Shown: positions 39,949 to 52,400 of the stretch, in pieces
How the letters are laid out: each line of letters begins with the position of its first letter
Numbering within the stretch: position 1 is the first letter of the stretch
Source of the DNA: Symsagittifera roscoffensis
Lineage: Eukaryota > Xenacoelomorpha > Acoela > Convolutidae
Direction of reading: 5' to 3'
DNA: 64,000 nucleotides
Assembly: GCF_963678635.1 (NCBI RefSeq)
Contig: NC_087068.1
Coordinates: forward strand, 11,414,027 to 11,478,026
Notes under the pieces: generated by a model
What the model was told of the DNA's origin: nothing
Databases searched by the model: none
What the model saw: only the letters and a program-made list of their open reading frames with translations
Made by a program: the position numbers and the translations under genes

Positions 39949-42900
39949 TAGGCATCGCCCAGTTAGCTAGACGAGCATACTTTCTGATCATATACAGGAC
40001 CGCCACTGGAAGCATTGTAGAAGCAAAAGTCTAAGCATTGTCCAGATAGCTAGACGAGCATACTTTCTGATCATATACAGGACCGCCACTGAAAGCATTG
40101 TAGAAGCAAAAGTGTAAGCATTGTCCAGATAGCTAGACGAGCATACTTTCTGATCATATACAGGACCGCCACTGGAAGCATTGTAGAAGCAAAAGTGTAA
40201 GCATTGTCCAGATAGCTAGACGAGCATACTTTCTGATCATATACAGGACCGCCACTGGAAGCATTGTAGAAGCAAAAGTCTAAGCATTGTCCAGATAGCT
40301 AGACGAGCATACTTTCTGATCATATACAGGACCGCCACTGGAAGCATTGTAGAAGCAAAAGTGTAAGCATTGTCCAGATAGCTAGACGAGCATACTTTCT
40401 GATCATATACAGGACCGCCACTGGAAGCATTGTAGAAGCAAAAGTCTAAGCATTGTCCAGATAGCTAGACGAGCATACTTTCTGATCATATACAGGACCG
40501 CCACTGAAAGCATTGTAGAAGCAAAAGTCTAAGCATTGTCCAGATAGCTAGACGAGCATACTTTCTGATCATATACAGGACCGCCACTGGAAGCATTGTA
40601 GAAGCAAAAGTCTAAGCATTGTCCAGATAGCTAGACGAGCATACTTTCTGATCATATACAGGACCGCCACTGGAAGCATTGTAGAAGCAAAAGTCTAAGC
40701 ATTGTCCAGATAGCTAGACGAGCATACTTTCTGATCATATACAGGACCGCCACTGGAAGCATTGTAGAAGCAAAAGTCTAAGCATTGTCCAGATAGCTAG
40801 ACGAGCATACTTTCTGATCATATACAGGACCGCCACTGGAAGCATTGTAGAAGCAAAAGTGTAAGCATTGTCCAGATAGCTAGACGAGCATACTTTCTGA
40901 TCATATACAGGACCGCCACTGAAAGCATTGTAGAAGCAAAAGTCTAAGCATTGTCCAGATAGCTAGACGAGCATACTTTCTGATCATATACAGGACCGCC
41001 ACTGGAAGCATTGTAGAAGCAAAAGTCTAAGCATTGTCCAGATAGCTAGACGAGCATACTTTCTGATCATATACAGGACCGCCACTGGAAGCATTGTAGA
41101 AGCAAAAGTCTAAGCATTGTCCAGATAGCTAGACGAGCATACTTTCTGATCATATACAGGACCGCCACTGGAAGCATTGTAGAAGCAAAAGTCTAAGCAT
41201 TGTCCAGATAGCTAGACGAGCATACTTTCTGATCATATACAGGACCGCCACTGGAAGCATTGTAGAAGCAAAAGTCTAAGCATTGTCCAGATAGCTAGAC
41301 GAGCATACTTTCTGATCATATACAGGACCGCCACTGGAAGCATTGTAGAAGCAAAAGTCTAAGCATTGTCCAGATAGCTAGACGAGCATACTTTCTGATC
41401 ATATACAGGACCGCCACTGGAATTATTGTAGAAGCAAAAGTCTAAGCATTGTCCAGATAGCTAGACGAGCATACTTTCTGATCATATACAGGACCGCCAC
41501 TGGAAGCATTGTAGAAGCAAAAGTCTAAGCATTGTCCAGATAGCTAGACGAGCATACTTTCTGATCATATACAGGACCGCCACTGGAAGCATTGTAGAAG
41601 CAAAAGTCTAAGCATTGTCCAGATAGCTAGACGAGCATACTTTCTGATCATATACAGGACCGCCACTGGAAGCATTGTAGAAGCAAAAGTCTAAGCATTG
41701 TCCAGATAGCTAGACGAGCATACTTTCTGATCATATACAGGACCGCCACTGGAAGCATTGTAGAAGCAAAAGTCTAAGCATTGTCCAGATAGCTAGACGA
41801 GCATACTTTCTGATCATATACAGGACCGCCACTGGAAGCATTGTAGAAGCAAAAGTCTAAGCATTGTCCAGATAGCTAGACGAGCATACTTTCTGATCAT
41901 ATACAGGACCGCCACTGGAAGCATTGTAGAAGCAAAAGTCTAAGCATTGTCCAGATAGCTAGACGAGCATACTTTCTGATCATATACAGGACCGCCACTG
42001 GAAGCATTGTAGAAGCAAAAGTCTAAGCATTGTCCAGATAGCTAGACGAGCATACTTTCTGATCATATACAGGACCGCCACTGGAAGCATTGTAGAAGCA
42101 AAAGTCTAAGCATTGTCCAGATAGCTAGACGAGCATACTTTCTGATCATATACAGGACCGCCACTGGAAGCATTGTAGAAGCAAAAGTCTAAGCATTGTC
42201 CAGATAGCTAGACGAGCATACTTTCTGATCATATACAGGACCGCCACTGGAAGCATTGTAGAAGCAAAAGTCTAAGCATTGTCCAGATAGCTAGACGAGC
42301 ATACTTTCTGATCATATACAGGACCACCACTGGAAGCATTGTAGAAGCAAAAATCTAAGCATTGTCCAGATAGCTAGACGAGCATACTTTCTGATCATAT
42401 ACAGGACCGCCACTGGAAGCATTGTAGAAGCAAAAGTCTAAGCATTGTCCAGATAGCTAGACGAGCATACTTTCTGATCATATACAGGACCGCCACTGGA
42501 AGCATTGTAGAAGCAAAAGTCTAAGCATTGTCCAGATAGCTAGACGAGCATACTTTCTGATCATATACAGGACCGCCACTGTAAGCATTGTAGAAGCAAG
42601 GTCTAAGCATTGTCCAGATAGCTAGACGAGCATACTTTCTGATCATATACAGGACCGCCACTGGAAGCATTGTAGAAGCAAAAGTCTAAGCATTGTCCAG
42701 ATAGCTAGACGAGCATACTTTCTGATCATATACAGGACCGCCACTGGAAGCATTGTAGAAGCAAAAGTCTAAGCATTGTCCAGATAGCTAGACGAGCATA
42801 CTTTCTGATCATATACAGGACCGCCACTGGAAGCATTGTAGAAGCAAAAATCTAAGCATTGTCCAGATAGCTAGACGAGCATACTTTCTGATCATATACA

Positions 42901-43260
42901 GGACCGCCACTGGAAGCATTGTAGAAGCAAAAATCTAAGCATTGTCCAGATAGCTAGACGAGCATACTTTCTGATCATATACAGGACCGCCACTGGAAGC
43001 ATTGTAGAAGCAAAAGTCTAAGCATTGTCCAGATAGCTAGACGAGCATACTTTCTGATCATATACAGGACCGCCACTGGAAGCATTGTAGAAGCAAAAAT
43101 CTAAGCATTGTCCAGATAGCTAGACGAGCATACTTTCTGATCATATACAGGACCGCCACTGGAAGCATTGTAGAAGCAAAAATCTAAGCATTGTCCAGAT
43201 AGCTAGACGGGCATACCTTTTTGTGATCCTATACAGGACTGCCACTAGAAGGCCTTGGTT
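39949..43260. repeat. 83-bp satellite array, 39 full units plus a partial
   Basis: The unit runs TAAGCATTGTCCAGATAGC, TAGACGAGCATACTTTCTGA, TCATATACAGGACCGCCACT, GGAAGCATTGTAGAAGCAAA plus AGTC, total 83 bp, in strict register with one 1-bp deletion near 42599. Variants occur at the last bases (AAAGTC, AAAGTG, AAAATC) and at CTGGAAG/CTGAAAG. AAGCATTGT occurs twice in each unit. The last unit is diverged (GGGCATACCTTTTTG). Confidence 0.97.
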
Positions 43261-43423
43261 TGCCTAGCACTCACCTTGGGAAAAACATTTGTTTTTTGAC
43301 TTTTTGGTGAAGTTTTTTTGCTGGCAAATCTGTAAAAATCAAAATGCTTTGTTTTAGTCCGAGCTGAATCAAAAGTGTAAGTAAACTATTCCATTGTACA
43401 GAGTTCTTTTGTAAATTAAAACT

Positions 43424-43868
43424 GTACGGTTTTAATGTCATATATTACTTCACCCTGCATTTTTTGCAAAAGCAATATAGAACAAAAAACTCTCAAATAA
43501 GAGGTTGCTCATTAGTTTTTGCTCATAACTTAGACAAAACTGAACGTTTGATGTTTTGGTCTTTAGTATCTCAATCCAATAATTTTATCATTAAAAAAAT
43601 CAGTCTCTGAAATTTTATAATTTAACAGAATCTCATGATTGAAAATTGAAATGATTGAAATTGAAAATTGAAAAATAGAATACATTACATCCCTTTAACA
43701 ATATCACCTATTTTTGAGACGGGAATCAATAAACAAGATACTTTTTATTTAATCTTTTTTAACGAGTTGATAACTAACTGAACATATTTTTGTAAGGGAA
43801 TCTTTTCTTGCAATATTTTTAATTGTTCCGACTTTCGTAGAAAAAACCGAAAAATTTTGCTCGAGGGT
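43424..43868. repeat. Repeats between the two satellite arrays
   Basis: 43424-43640 matches the left flank at 38763-39018. 43676-43868 matches 19905-20060 (ACATCCCTTTAACAATATCA block). Confidence 0.65.
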
Positions 43869-43881
43869 CGCTTTTTCCTCA

Positions 43882-44460
43882 AAAGCATTGTCTAGATAGC
43901 TACACGAGCATTTTTTCTGATCAAATACAGGACTGCCACTGCAAGCATTGTAGTTGCAAAAATCTAAGCATTGTCTAGATAGCTAGACAAGCATACTTTC
44001 TGATCATATACAGGACCGCCACTGGAAGCATTGTAAAAGCAAAAATCTAAGCATTGTCCAGATAGCTAGATGAGCATACTTTTTGATCATATACAGGACC
44101 GCCACTGGAAGTATTGTAGAAGCAAAAATCTAAGCCTTGTCCAGATAGCTAGACGAGCATACTTTCTGATCATATACAGGACCGCGACTGGAAGCATTGT
44201 AGAAGCAAAAATCTAAGCATTGTCCAGATAGCTAGACGAGAATACTTTCTGATCATATACAGGACCGCCACTGGAAGCATTGTAGAAGCAAAAATCTAAG
44301 CATTGTCCAGATAGCTAGACGAGCATACTTTCTGATCATATACAGGACCGCCACTGGAAGCATTGTAGAAGCAAAAATCTAAGCATTGTTCAGATAGCTA
44401 GACGGGCATACTCTTTTGTGATCATATACAGGACCGCCACTAGAAGGCCTTGACGTGCCT
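43882..44460. repeat. Second 83-bp satellite array, 6 full units plus a partial
   Basis: Same register and length as the main array but with more base changes per unit, nearly all with AAAATC ends. Its last unit and following 140 bp (GGGCATA to ATTCCATTGTA) match the end of the main array at about 43209-43399. Confidence 0.95.
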
Positions 44461-44623
44461 AGCACTCACCTTGGGGAAAACATTTGTTTTTTGACTTTTT
44501 GGTGGAGTTTTTTTTTGCTGGCAAATCTGTAAAAATCAAAAGGCTTTGTTGTAGTCCGAGCTGAATCAAAAATGTAAGTAAACTATTCCATTGTAAAGAA
44601 ATTTTTTGTAAATTTGGTCTTTT

Positions 44624-45110
44624 TGTTCCGACTTTCGATACGAAAAAAACGGAATATTTGTGCTCGGTTGTGTTTTTTTTTCTTCAGACAAATTTTGACT
44701 TTTTAACTAGCCATTTTTGACGGAATTTTTTAAAATCATTCGAAAGGTATTGTTGTCCTGAGCTCAAGTTTAAAAAGATATTTCACCTGTGATTTTTTTT
44801 CGTAAAGTTACGGGGTTTTTAAGATTGCCATTTTGGCCAATTTGGGACAATTAACGCGCGATATATTTCGCGCTATTAACAAGTAAGCGGAGAGTTAATC
44901 CGTCTTAGAAATCGTTCCAATTTGATTAAAATGATTTCTTTGCCATAATTGGTTTGTTACAAGGAGCGAAATCTCTCCTTTTCTACTTTGTATGGCGTGT
45001 GGGGGGATGATTTTCATAAAAAATTTCAAATTTTAGAATTTTTTTTTTTTATTTCATTGAATTTTTAAATGTTATTACTGCTCCATAAACCTTAAAAGGC
45101 AATCGGAACA
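44624..45110 (-). mobile_element. Family D MITE-like element, uninterrupted copy (487 bp)
   Basis: Bounded by TGTTCCGACTTTCG and AATCGGAACA in inverted orientation, with the GC hairpin AGGGCTTTGCCCTG just outside the right end. It contains the sequence corresponding to the family A insertion point (CCATAATTGGTTTG). Confidence 0.7.
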
Positions 45111-46315
45111 TTCAGGGCTTTGCCCTGATACGAGCAGTCTTGTTGGGAGTTAAGATTCTATGAAGTCCATTCTTCCTGTACTCATTTCGTTTTCAATTGC
45201 ATTACCTTTTTTCGAAGGCTGATCTGAGATTTTCTCGCTGATGATTGTGAAAAATTTAAAAATTTTGTCGACCTTTCGACCAAGTTGATTCTTTGAGCTC
45301 TCTAGATTGTTATAAAGACCTTTTTTGGACCAAACTTACTTCGCCGCTAGGAAAGTTACTGCGCCGCAAGCAAATTTATTCCGCTTCGAGCAAAAAAAAA
45401 ACAAGCCGAAAATAGCGATTTTGGTCACTTTTTAGAAAGTGCTATTTTTAGTGCGCGCTCATATCAAAATTAGCATAGATTGGCCCCCAAAGGCACCTTT
45501 AGAAAGAAAAATTTCAGAGCCCATCACCCAAAAATGTAAATCTCAAAATAGTACCAAAAGGTCGGTAGAGGGTCGAATCCCTCAGGTTGAATCAAACAAC
45601 ACCCACCCCCCCCCCTCAATGCCATCCACCCCTGCCCTTTTTATTTTTATCTTTTTTACGAGTGCATCCAGGAAGATGAAGCTAACACCTGAACCAGTCC
45701 CCTCGCCGCAAAACTAGAGAACATTTTTTTCTCCAATTTTTAAATGTTTAATTAGTTTATCCGATTTTTTGAAGCTCGAAACATTTTTTGCAGAATTTTT
45801 AGCTATTTTCGAATCCTCGACTCTTTAACAACCATTTTAAAAAAATCCTGTGTTCGCAAATTTCATTTTCAGATTATAACAATTGCGTTCAAAAAAGGTG
45901 CACGTGAAGCTGGTTCCACCGTTTGATCACATAATCTTTACAATACAATCTGTATTATAAATAGTAGTCTCATTTGTTATGTTTTATTAAAAATAAATGC
46001 AATTCCAACACGTCTTTGATTTATGCATAAGCAATATAAAAAATATTACAATTTGAGTTTGAAACCGTTTTCTTACCAATTGTTAGTTCTTGAGTTTTGC
46101 CTTTTCTGGCCTCTAATTAAGTTTAAATTTTCGAGGCTAATTTGACAATCAATCATATTTTAAAATTCAAAAATTTCCCAGTGATCGCCATCACCTATAA
46201 TTCTTCGTAAAATTAAAATCACTAGTAAAAAACAATGCTCTTATTACTTGACCTTTATATCTTTTTTAGTTATCAAACTATTGAACCTGCAGTCTGATAA
46301 CTCTTTTATTCGCAG
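45111..46315. other. Upstream region of the LRR gene, family E-like fragment
   Basis: About 45440-45620 contains family E-like pieces (GTCGAATCCCTC, GCGCGCTCATATCAAAATTA) and a 10-C run. The remainder is AT-rich. A 5' non-coding exon of the LRR gene is expected upstream, because coding exon 1 is preceded by an acceptor. Confidence 0.4.
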
Positions 46316-46335
46316 AATATTGAGGTGAAGTGAGG

Positions 46336-46449
46336 ATGCCCAAAAAGGGGGGCAAGAAGGGTGGGAAGAAAGGTAAGAAGAAGGGCAAAAAGGGGGACGA
46401 GATCGAAATTGGTCAGCCACCCGAAGAGGCTGTCAAGAAACTGATGAAG
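46336..46449 (+). CDS. LRR gene, coding exon 1
   Basis: 38 codons from ATG, ending phase 0 before GTATGC. Preceded 20 bp upstream by an acceptor (CTTTTATTCGCAG), so a 5' UTR exon lies further left. Encodes the Lys/Gly-rich N-terminus. Confidence 0.65.
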
Positions 46450-49400
46450 GTATGCAGGCTTTGACTTAATGATAACTAATTTTCAAGAAGCTTTAGTTAC
46501 ATAAAAAAACTCGACCATTTTTATACAAACTTGAGAGGAGTCCGCTTCTAAAGGTTATTTTTTGTCACAAAGTTTCAATTATAACTTTTTTTGAGTTTGA
46601 CGTAATTATTTTACTTGTTGATTCAAAACCCTGAATTTAAAAACTTTTAGATAAAGTTCATTTATATTTAGAAAAAAATAGTAAGAGAACGTCTTTTTCA
46701 CGCTATTGCAGCATTTGGAAAATCTAGATAACTATATCGAAAACTAACAGCTCTGTTGGTTGTTACCGTACAAAAGTAATTACAGTACAATAAACGAATA
46801 TAAAAAGCTGCATATAAAAACAATTTATACATTTCAGCAAAATTAGATCAAACTGAGCTAACCCAAACTCAGAGAATTTAACCCTTAAAAAAGCTAAAAA
46901 TTGAATAATTTTTCTTAAACTCAGAGAATTTAACCTTTAAAAAAGCTACAAATTGAATTATTTTTCTTAACCTCAGAGAGTTTAACCCTTAAAAAAGCTA
47001 AAAGTTGTATAAGAAACTGAAAAAAGCTAAAAAGATAAGTGGTGTCAAATCCTGAGTCTGTAATGTGTGAAGGTGTATGACAGACTGAGTAAAGAGGAGA
47101 ACAGAAGAGTGTGTAGTGACCTGAAGAGAGCCATGCAACACCACATAGACGCCGAACAGATACTCACCAGGGTACGTTAACGATACATTGTAGTCCACAG
47201 GGGCCGACGCGCCCTCTCACCCCTCCAGGATTTGACTCCTTCACCAACCAAAGGGTCTCTACTTTGAACTTTTTATGGCATCGATATTAGGCTGACCAAC
47301 TTTAAAGTTTTATTATGGGCTCCTTTAACGCCAATTAGTTTTGAAAGGAAGCGGGCGTAAAAACGATGTCTTGTGGTCAAAACTTTCCAAAAAGTGCCCA
47401 AAAACGGTATTTTTGGAAAGTTTTCCATAAATTTGCTTTTTCCGCCAAATTTTTTTGTAAAAATGGTTCTTTATAGTGTTGTGTGAGCAATCGGGAAATC
47501 AATTTGGACAATTTAAAACAAAAAAAGATCGGCAAAATATTCCATTTTTTTGAAAATCAGCACCCCCCCCCCCCCCCCCCCCCTCAAGAAGATTTTAGTT
47601 TTTTTTAATGTTTAATATTAGAACTGTACTTGTAAAAAACGCCTGGTATTATATGAGTTTTTCCGTGCATTTTTTGTATCGAATGTTCATACTATATGAA
47701 ATCGTTTAGATCCGTGTGTATTCTTTTTGGATTAATGGCATCCTATCCTATCCGAATATAAAGTTAATATTTTGAAAAGTTTTTCTACTGTTTTTTCTCA
47801 GCTTTTCACACAACTAATAATAGTAATCATAATTTGTTTCCAGTGTAAGTTTACATTGATCGATATAAATTATGTAAATGACCACTTGAGGGACTCTGGG
47901 AGTTTGATCTGGATAATTTGATCTGGATATTTTGATCACAAAAAAGCTCCACTCTTTTAGTTGATTGTACACCCGGTGTCAGTGAAGATGCCCAAGAAGC
48001 CGGCACTGAGAGACAGTTTCGTGGTTCCCCTGGAAGTCAATCTGGAACTCCTTCTGAGAGCCTTGAATGAGTCCAACTACATCTACTTCAGAGACCTCAT
48101 CTGCTGGGACATCAAACTCGACTTCACTGAATTCGCCAAATTGGTAAGATGATCCAAAAAACGTGCGGGCTTTTTTTGACAGAGAAATTTTTCGGTGGAA
48201 TTTTCTAGGGTTTTTTTTTAGGGGATTTGTTGCGGGGAATTGCGTGAGGGAAATTTTTCAGTAGAACTTTTCGAGAAAACTTTTTAAGTGAACAAAAATC
48301 GGATGCTAATAAAAATATTTCCTATTTTGTTTCTTGTGGTCAGTTTTGCTTTGTCAAACTATGTAATCGATGCATCACAAGAAAAAAAATGAACTTTGTT
48401 TTCAAGTGTATGATGCTGGAGCGACAAAAGAAGTACCGCTACCTGCGCCAGATTGAACTGTGGAACTGTTCCCTCTCCCCCAAAAGTGCATTGAGGTTCG
48501 CAGAGAGCCTCCCCCACACACAGTTAACACATCTCACACTAGACGACAACGAGTGAGTGAAAATGTTGGATCTGCTTATGGTAAAGGAACCCATGTTTGT
48601 CATGTAGTGTATGTATAGGTATTTCATGATAATATGATCGTGGTTCATTTCTAAAATTTGTTAAAAAAAGTTGGGATAGGCTGTGTTTTTTTGCAGTAAA
48701 ACAAGCCAGCTCGTGTAACAGGCAAAATCTTGACTCTTCATACTTCCCTTTAATTGGTTAAAACTTGAGTGAAATAAGGAACTGTTTTGACCAATTAGCT
48801 TTCGTGATTTCAATTAGCAAAAATTTTGCGTGCGGGATAATAATTCGCATTACGGTTTCATCACAGTTAAAGTCATCAAAATATTACGCAAACAGTTTAC
48901 GTAGGCTCTATGCACATTTAGGATAGTGCATGCCATCACTGGAGTCTCATGTCTCATGAATTATAAATTATATTGGATTTTTATCGTCTGTTTGTCTGAA
49001 ATTTGAAAATAATGGAATACAATTGCTAAAAAACTACCATTTTGTTAGATATTTTTTGCAGAAAAATCCAAACCTTCGTAATCAATTCTAATTGAATATA
49101 AATCATTTTTTTTTTTTTGAAAAAAGGTGAGTTTGAACAATTATAATAGATTATAATTCATTTTTAAAAAACGTTTATGAGAATTTTTTTGTTCATAAGC
49201 TTTTTTGAGTTAAACATGGGATTTTTGAGTTCAGGGTTTGCGTAAACTTCCAAAAAGATAAACATTACATGTCTACATAAAACAATCGATTTTCATGGAA
49301 ATTATGAACAACAAATTTTTGATTATAATGAAAATAAAAATTAATTAAGATGAGTTATAAAGAGAAAACTGGGTTTTTAAAAAGAAAATCGGTTATAATG

Positions 49401-52400
49401 AATTAAATTCCCATTGCGTAATCTAAACTATTGATCATCTAGACAGCAAATTTTGCGACGAAATTCAAAGGTAATGCATTTTTAAAAGGGAGACTTTGGT
49501 GCCCGCGGAACGCTCTCTTGGGAACTCAGAGTTTCCTATTTCGATCACCGACCAACTCAATTTGCGGATATTGCTTCGATCAGACGAAAAACATTGCGCG
49601 TTAATAACCTAAGACTGGTCATATTTGAATTTTTGAAAAACACCCCATAGTATCGAAAACAAATAGTCTAAGGTTAATTTTTTTTCTTATTTAAAGCGTA
49701 TCGCTTTTATTGCTTCCATTTGATACCAAAGAGAGAAAAATGTCATCACTGGAAAAAAAAGCATTTTAAGACAAGTATTTCAATTCTTTCTTTGAAATTG
49801 GATAATTGCAAATTTTGCATAAAATAGCAGTTTTGGTATATTATAATTTATATATGAGAACATGTCAGCACTCTCAGCAAAAAGTTACTTGCAAAAAATG
49901 CCCAGGCGTCGCATTTGTTTGCAAAATTTTGTCATCACTAAGCTTTTTGGGTTCTTGTTAAACTGCCATAGCATATTTTGAACCAGAAAAAAAAGTTCCG
50001 TGAAGTTTGCTTATAATTGCATCTCGAAGAGATTTCTCGAAATCAGCACAAATGCCCATATATTTCCTCAACTTTTTCTTTTTTTGAACTTTTTTCTGCG
50101 GTTCCGGTTCAACGGTCTTTTTATTTTCATTTTTCTCTAAGATTACTGGAAAATTGTCACATTAGAAAAAAACGTTATGTTTTTTCATCAATAAATAGCA
50201 AAGGAGAGTGAATGACGGGCTTAGTCATAGAGTCTGTCGATTCGAAATAGCAGCCTAAGGTATTAACCTCAGATTGAAATGATCCTCATTGCGAGGGAAA
50301 ACTGTGCATTGGATAGGCGCACAATTTTGTGTCTGTATGTTCCTAGATTCCAGAGACAAATTTTTAAAGATGTTCTAAAATATAAGTGGATTCCACTTAC
50401 AAAATTTCCGTGGATTCCGCGGACTATTACTTGTAACGTAAGCTTCGTCGGTACTTTTTTTTTGCGGATTCCGCATCATTAGAATATAGCTAGTTGTTTT
50501 GAATATCGCAAATGTAAGTGGAATCCGCAATTGTAATTAGAATCCGCAAAATTTGTCAGCGGAATCCGCAAATCTAAGTGGACTCCGCAAACTGAAACAA
50601 GATTCCGCAATTTTGTTTATTACTGAACTTGCGAATGGAAAATGAACAATTAAAAACTAGAGCTGGAATTATTATATATAGCAATGCGGAATTTATAGAT
50701 CTCATAGAGAAAATAAGTCTAAATCTGCTATCTTTGCTATGACTTTTTTAAACTTTTTCCCCAAAAATACTTATACAATGCTTAGACAATTATTTTTTCG
50801 AGCAAAATTTTAAGACTCAGGAGCTCAGAAAAGGTTTTTGCTCAGAAAAATGAAAAAATTGAGTTAATTGAATAGTTAATTTTGGGAAAAGGATAGAACA
50901 GCCACAGAAAAGATAGCAGACCAGCAGACAGATCAAAGCAAGTTTGAGTCAGGAATAAACGTATTCGCATCTCGGAATTTCATGTAGTATCATGTGGTGT
51001 ACAACCACTGTGTCTGTCATCGGAGGGTATTAAGTCCCTCAAATGACGCTTTGAAAGTCGTTTTCAAAATGAGGGTTTCAAATTGATCGACTTTCCGTTA
51101 TGCCAAATGCTTTTGTGTGCTCTGTATCAATAAAGTTAAGAATTTTGTACCGGGGTCAATGTTTGACTCAATTAGCTGCATAAATAGATAATATGCTCCT
51201 TTCTTGGTTATTTTGATTCTTCGTTTAGAGGAACTGTTTTCCAAAGTTTTTACATGCAAACATTCTAAATCATCAAAAAACCTAAAAGTTGCATTTTCAA
51301 GTATGCTTCAGGATAGAAGATGACGGAGTGATTGCTTTGTGCCGTTCTTTAGTGGGCAACAAACTGATGAAGAAGTTGAGTCTCAACTATTGTGGGCTGA
51401 CCCACCTCTGTGCAGAACCACTCGGAAAAATCATTTCCACCACCAACATCATGTAAGCCATGATCTTATACTTTTACAAAAAAAAACGTATACTGTCATT
51501 ACAGTCGCAGCAATTGGAATTATATCGTGCGTTATTTATGCTAAACAAGACATAAGTGGGCAAAACTTCATCCATATTCTCGAAATCTACTTGATGTGGG
51601 GGATAAACATGACTAATCAAAGTTCTTAAATCTGGTTTCATATCACTGGGAATAAGAATCAGGTACATGATATGAATCCTATCAAGCTAAAATGCAAGTT
51701 CGTCTTAGACAGCATTACCTTGGTTTTATGGAGGTTTAGAACTGTACGCTACGATAATTTATTGGCCCGGTAGAGTGACTATCAGCCTAAGGTGAACAAA
51801 TCGGGACAATCAAAACTTAGACAAGTTCAGGTTTTCAGGTCATTATCGATACTTTTCAAAAAAAATCTTTTCAGACGTGTAGCAACATCCTCAACCCTCA
51901 CATTCCCCTACCTAGCACTAAAAAGTTCATGCAAAAATTGGTCCACTAAGAGGCAACAAATTCTCAACAAATCTCAGAAAACTCACCAAACCCCCATCTA
52001 TTAAGATAGGCTATGAGGAATTGAACGCCGCCCACTGGCAACCCAGAGGTCGAATCTGAAAAATTTTGAAGTCATCATCCTCCAGAACTCCAATCGCGAG
52101 CGTGTAGGAAGTCGGCTCAGTAGGAGATGTCAACTTCCCGGATATCTGAAAAAAAAACTACCTGTTGCCCATGTAATAACATTGGAAATTAAAAAAAAAA
52201 AACTTTCGCCTCCTCCACCAACACAGTGAAAGGAATCTCAAATTTATAAGGCAGATCATCTTAATGGCTCTATTAAGAAACACATGCAACCTTAGAAGAC
52301 CTGGAGATGAAAACTTTCAGATAAATAGCGCTGACAAATGCCCAAGTAAATAGTCCTCCATCCCGGACTCCCGGAAGTCGTTTCTCAGCCCAACCACTTA

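Noticed and set aside
39949-43260. CRISPR-like array
   Set aside because: The 83-bp units are contiguous with no unique spacers and lie in a eukaryotic repeat region, so this is a satellite.
45439-45717. Plus-strand 92-codon frame with a proline-rich segment
   Set aside because: It crosses a family E-like fragment and a poly-C run; no convincing splice sites in frame.
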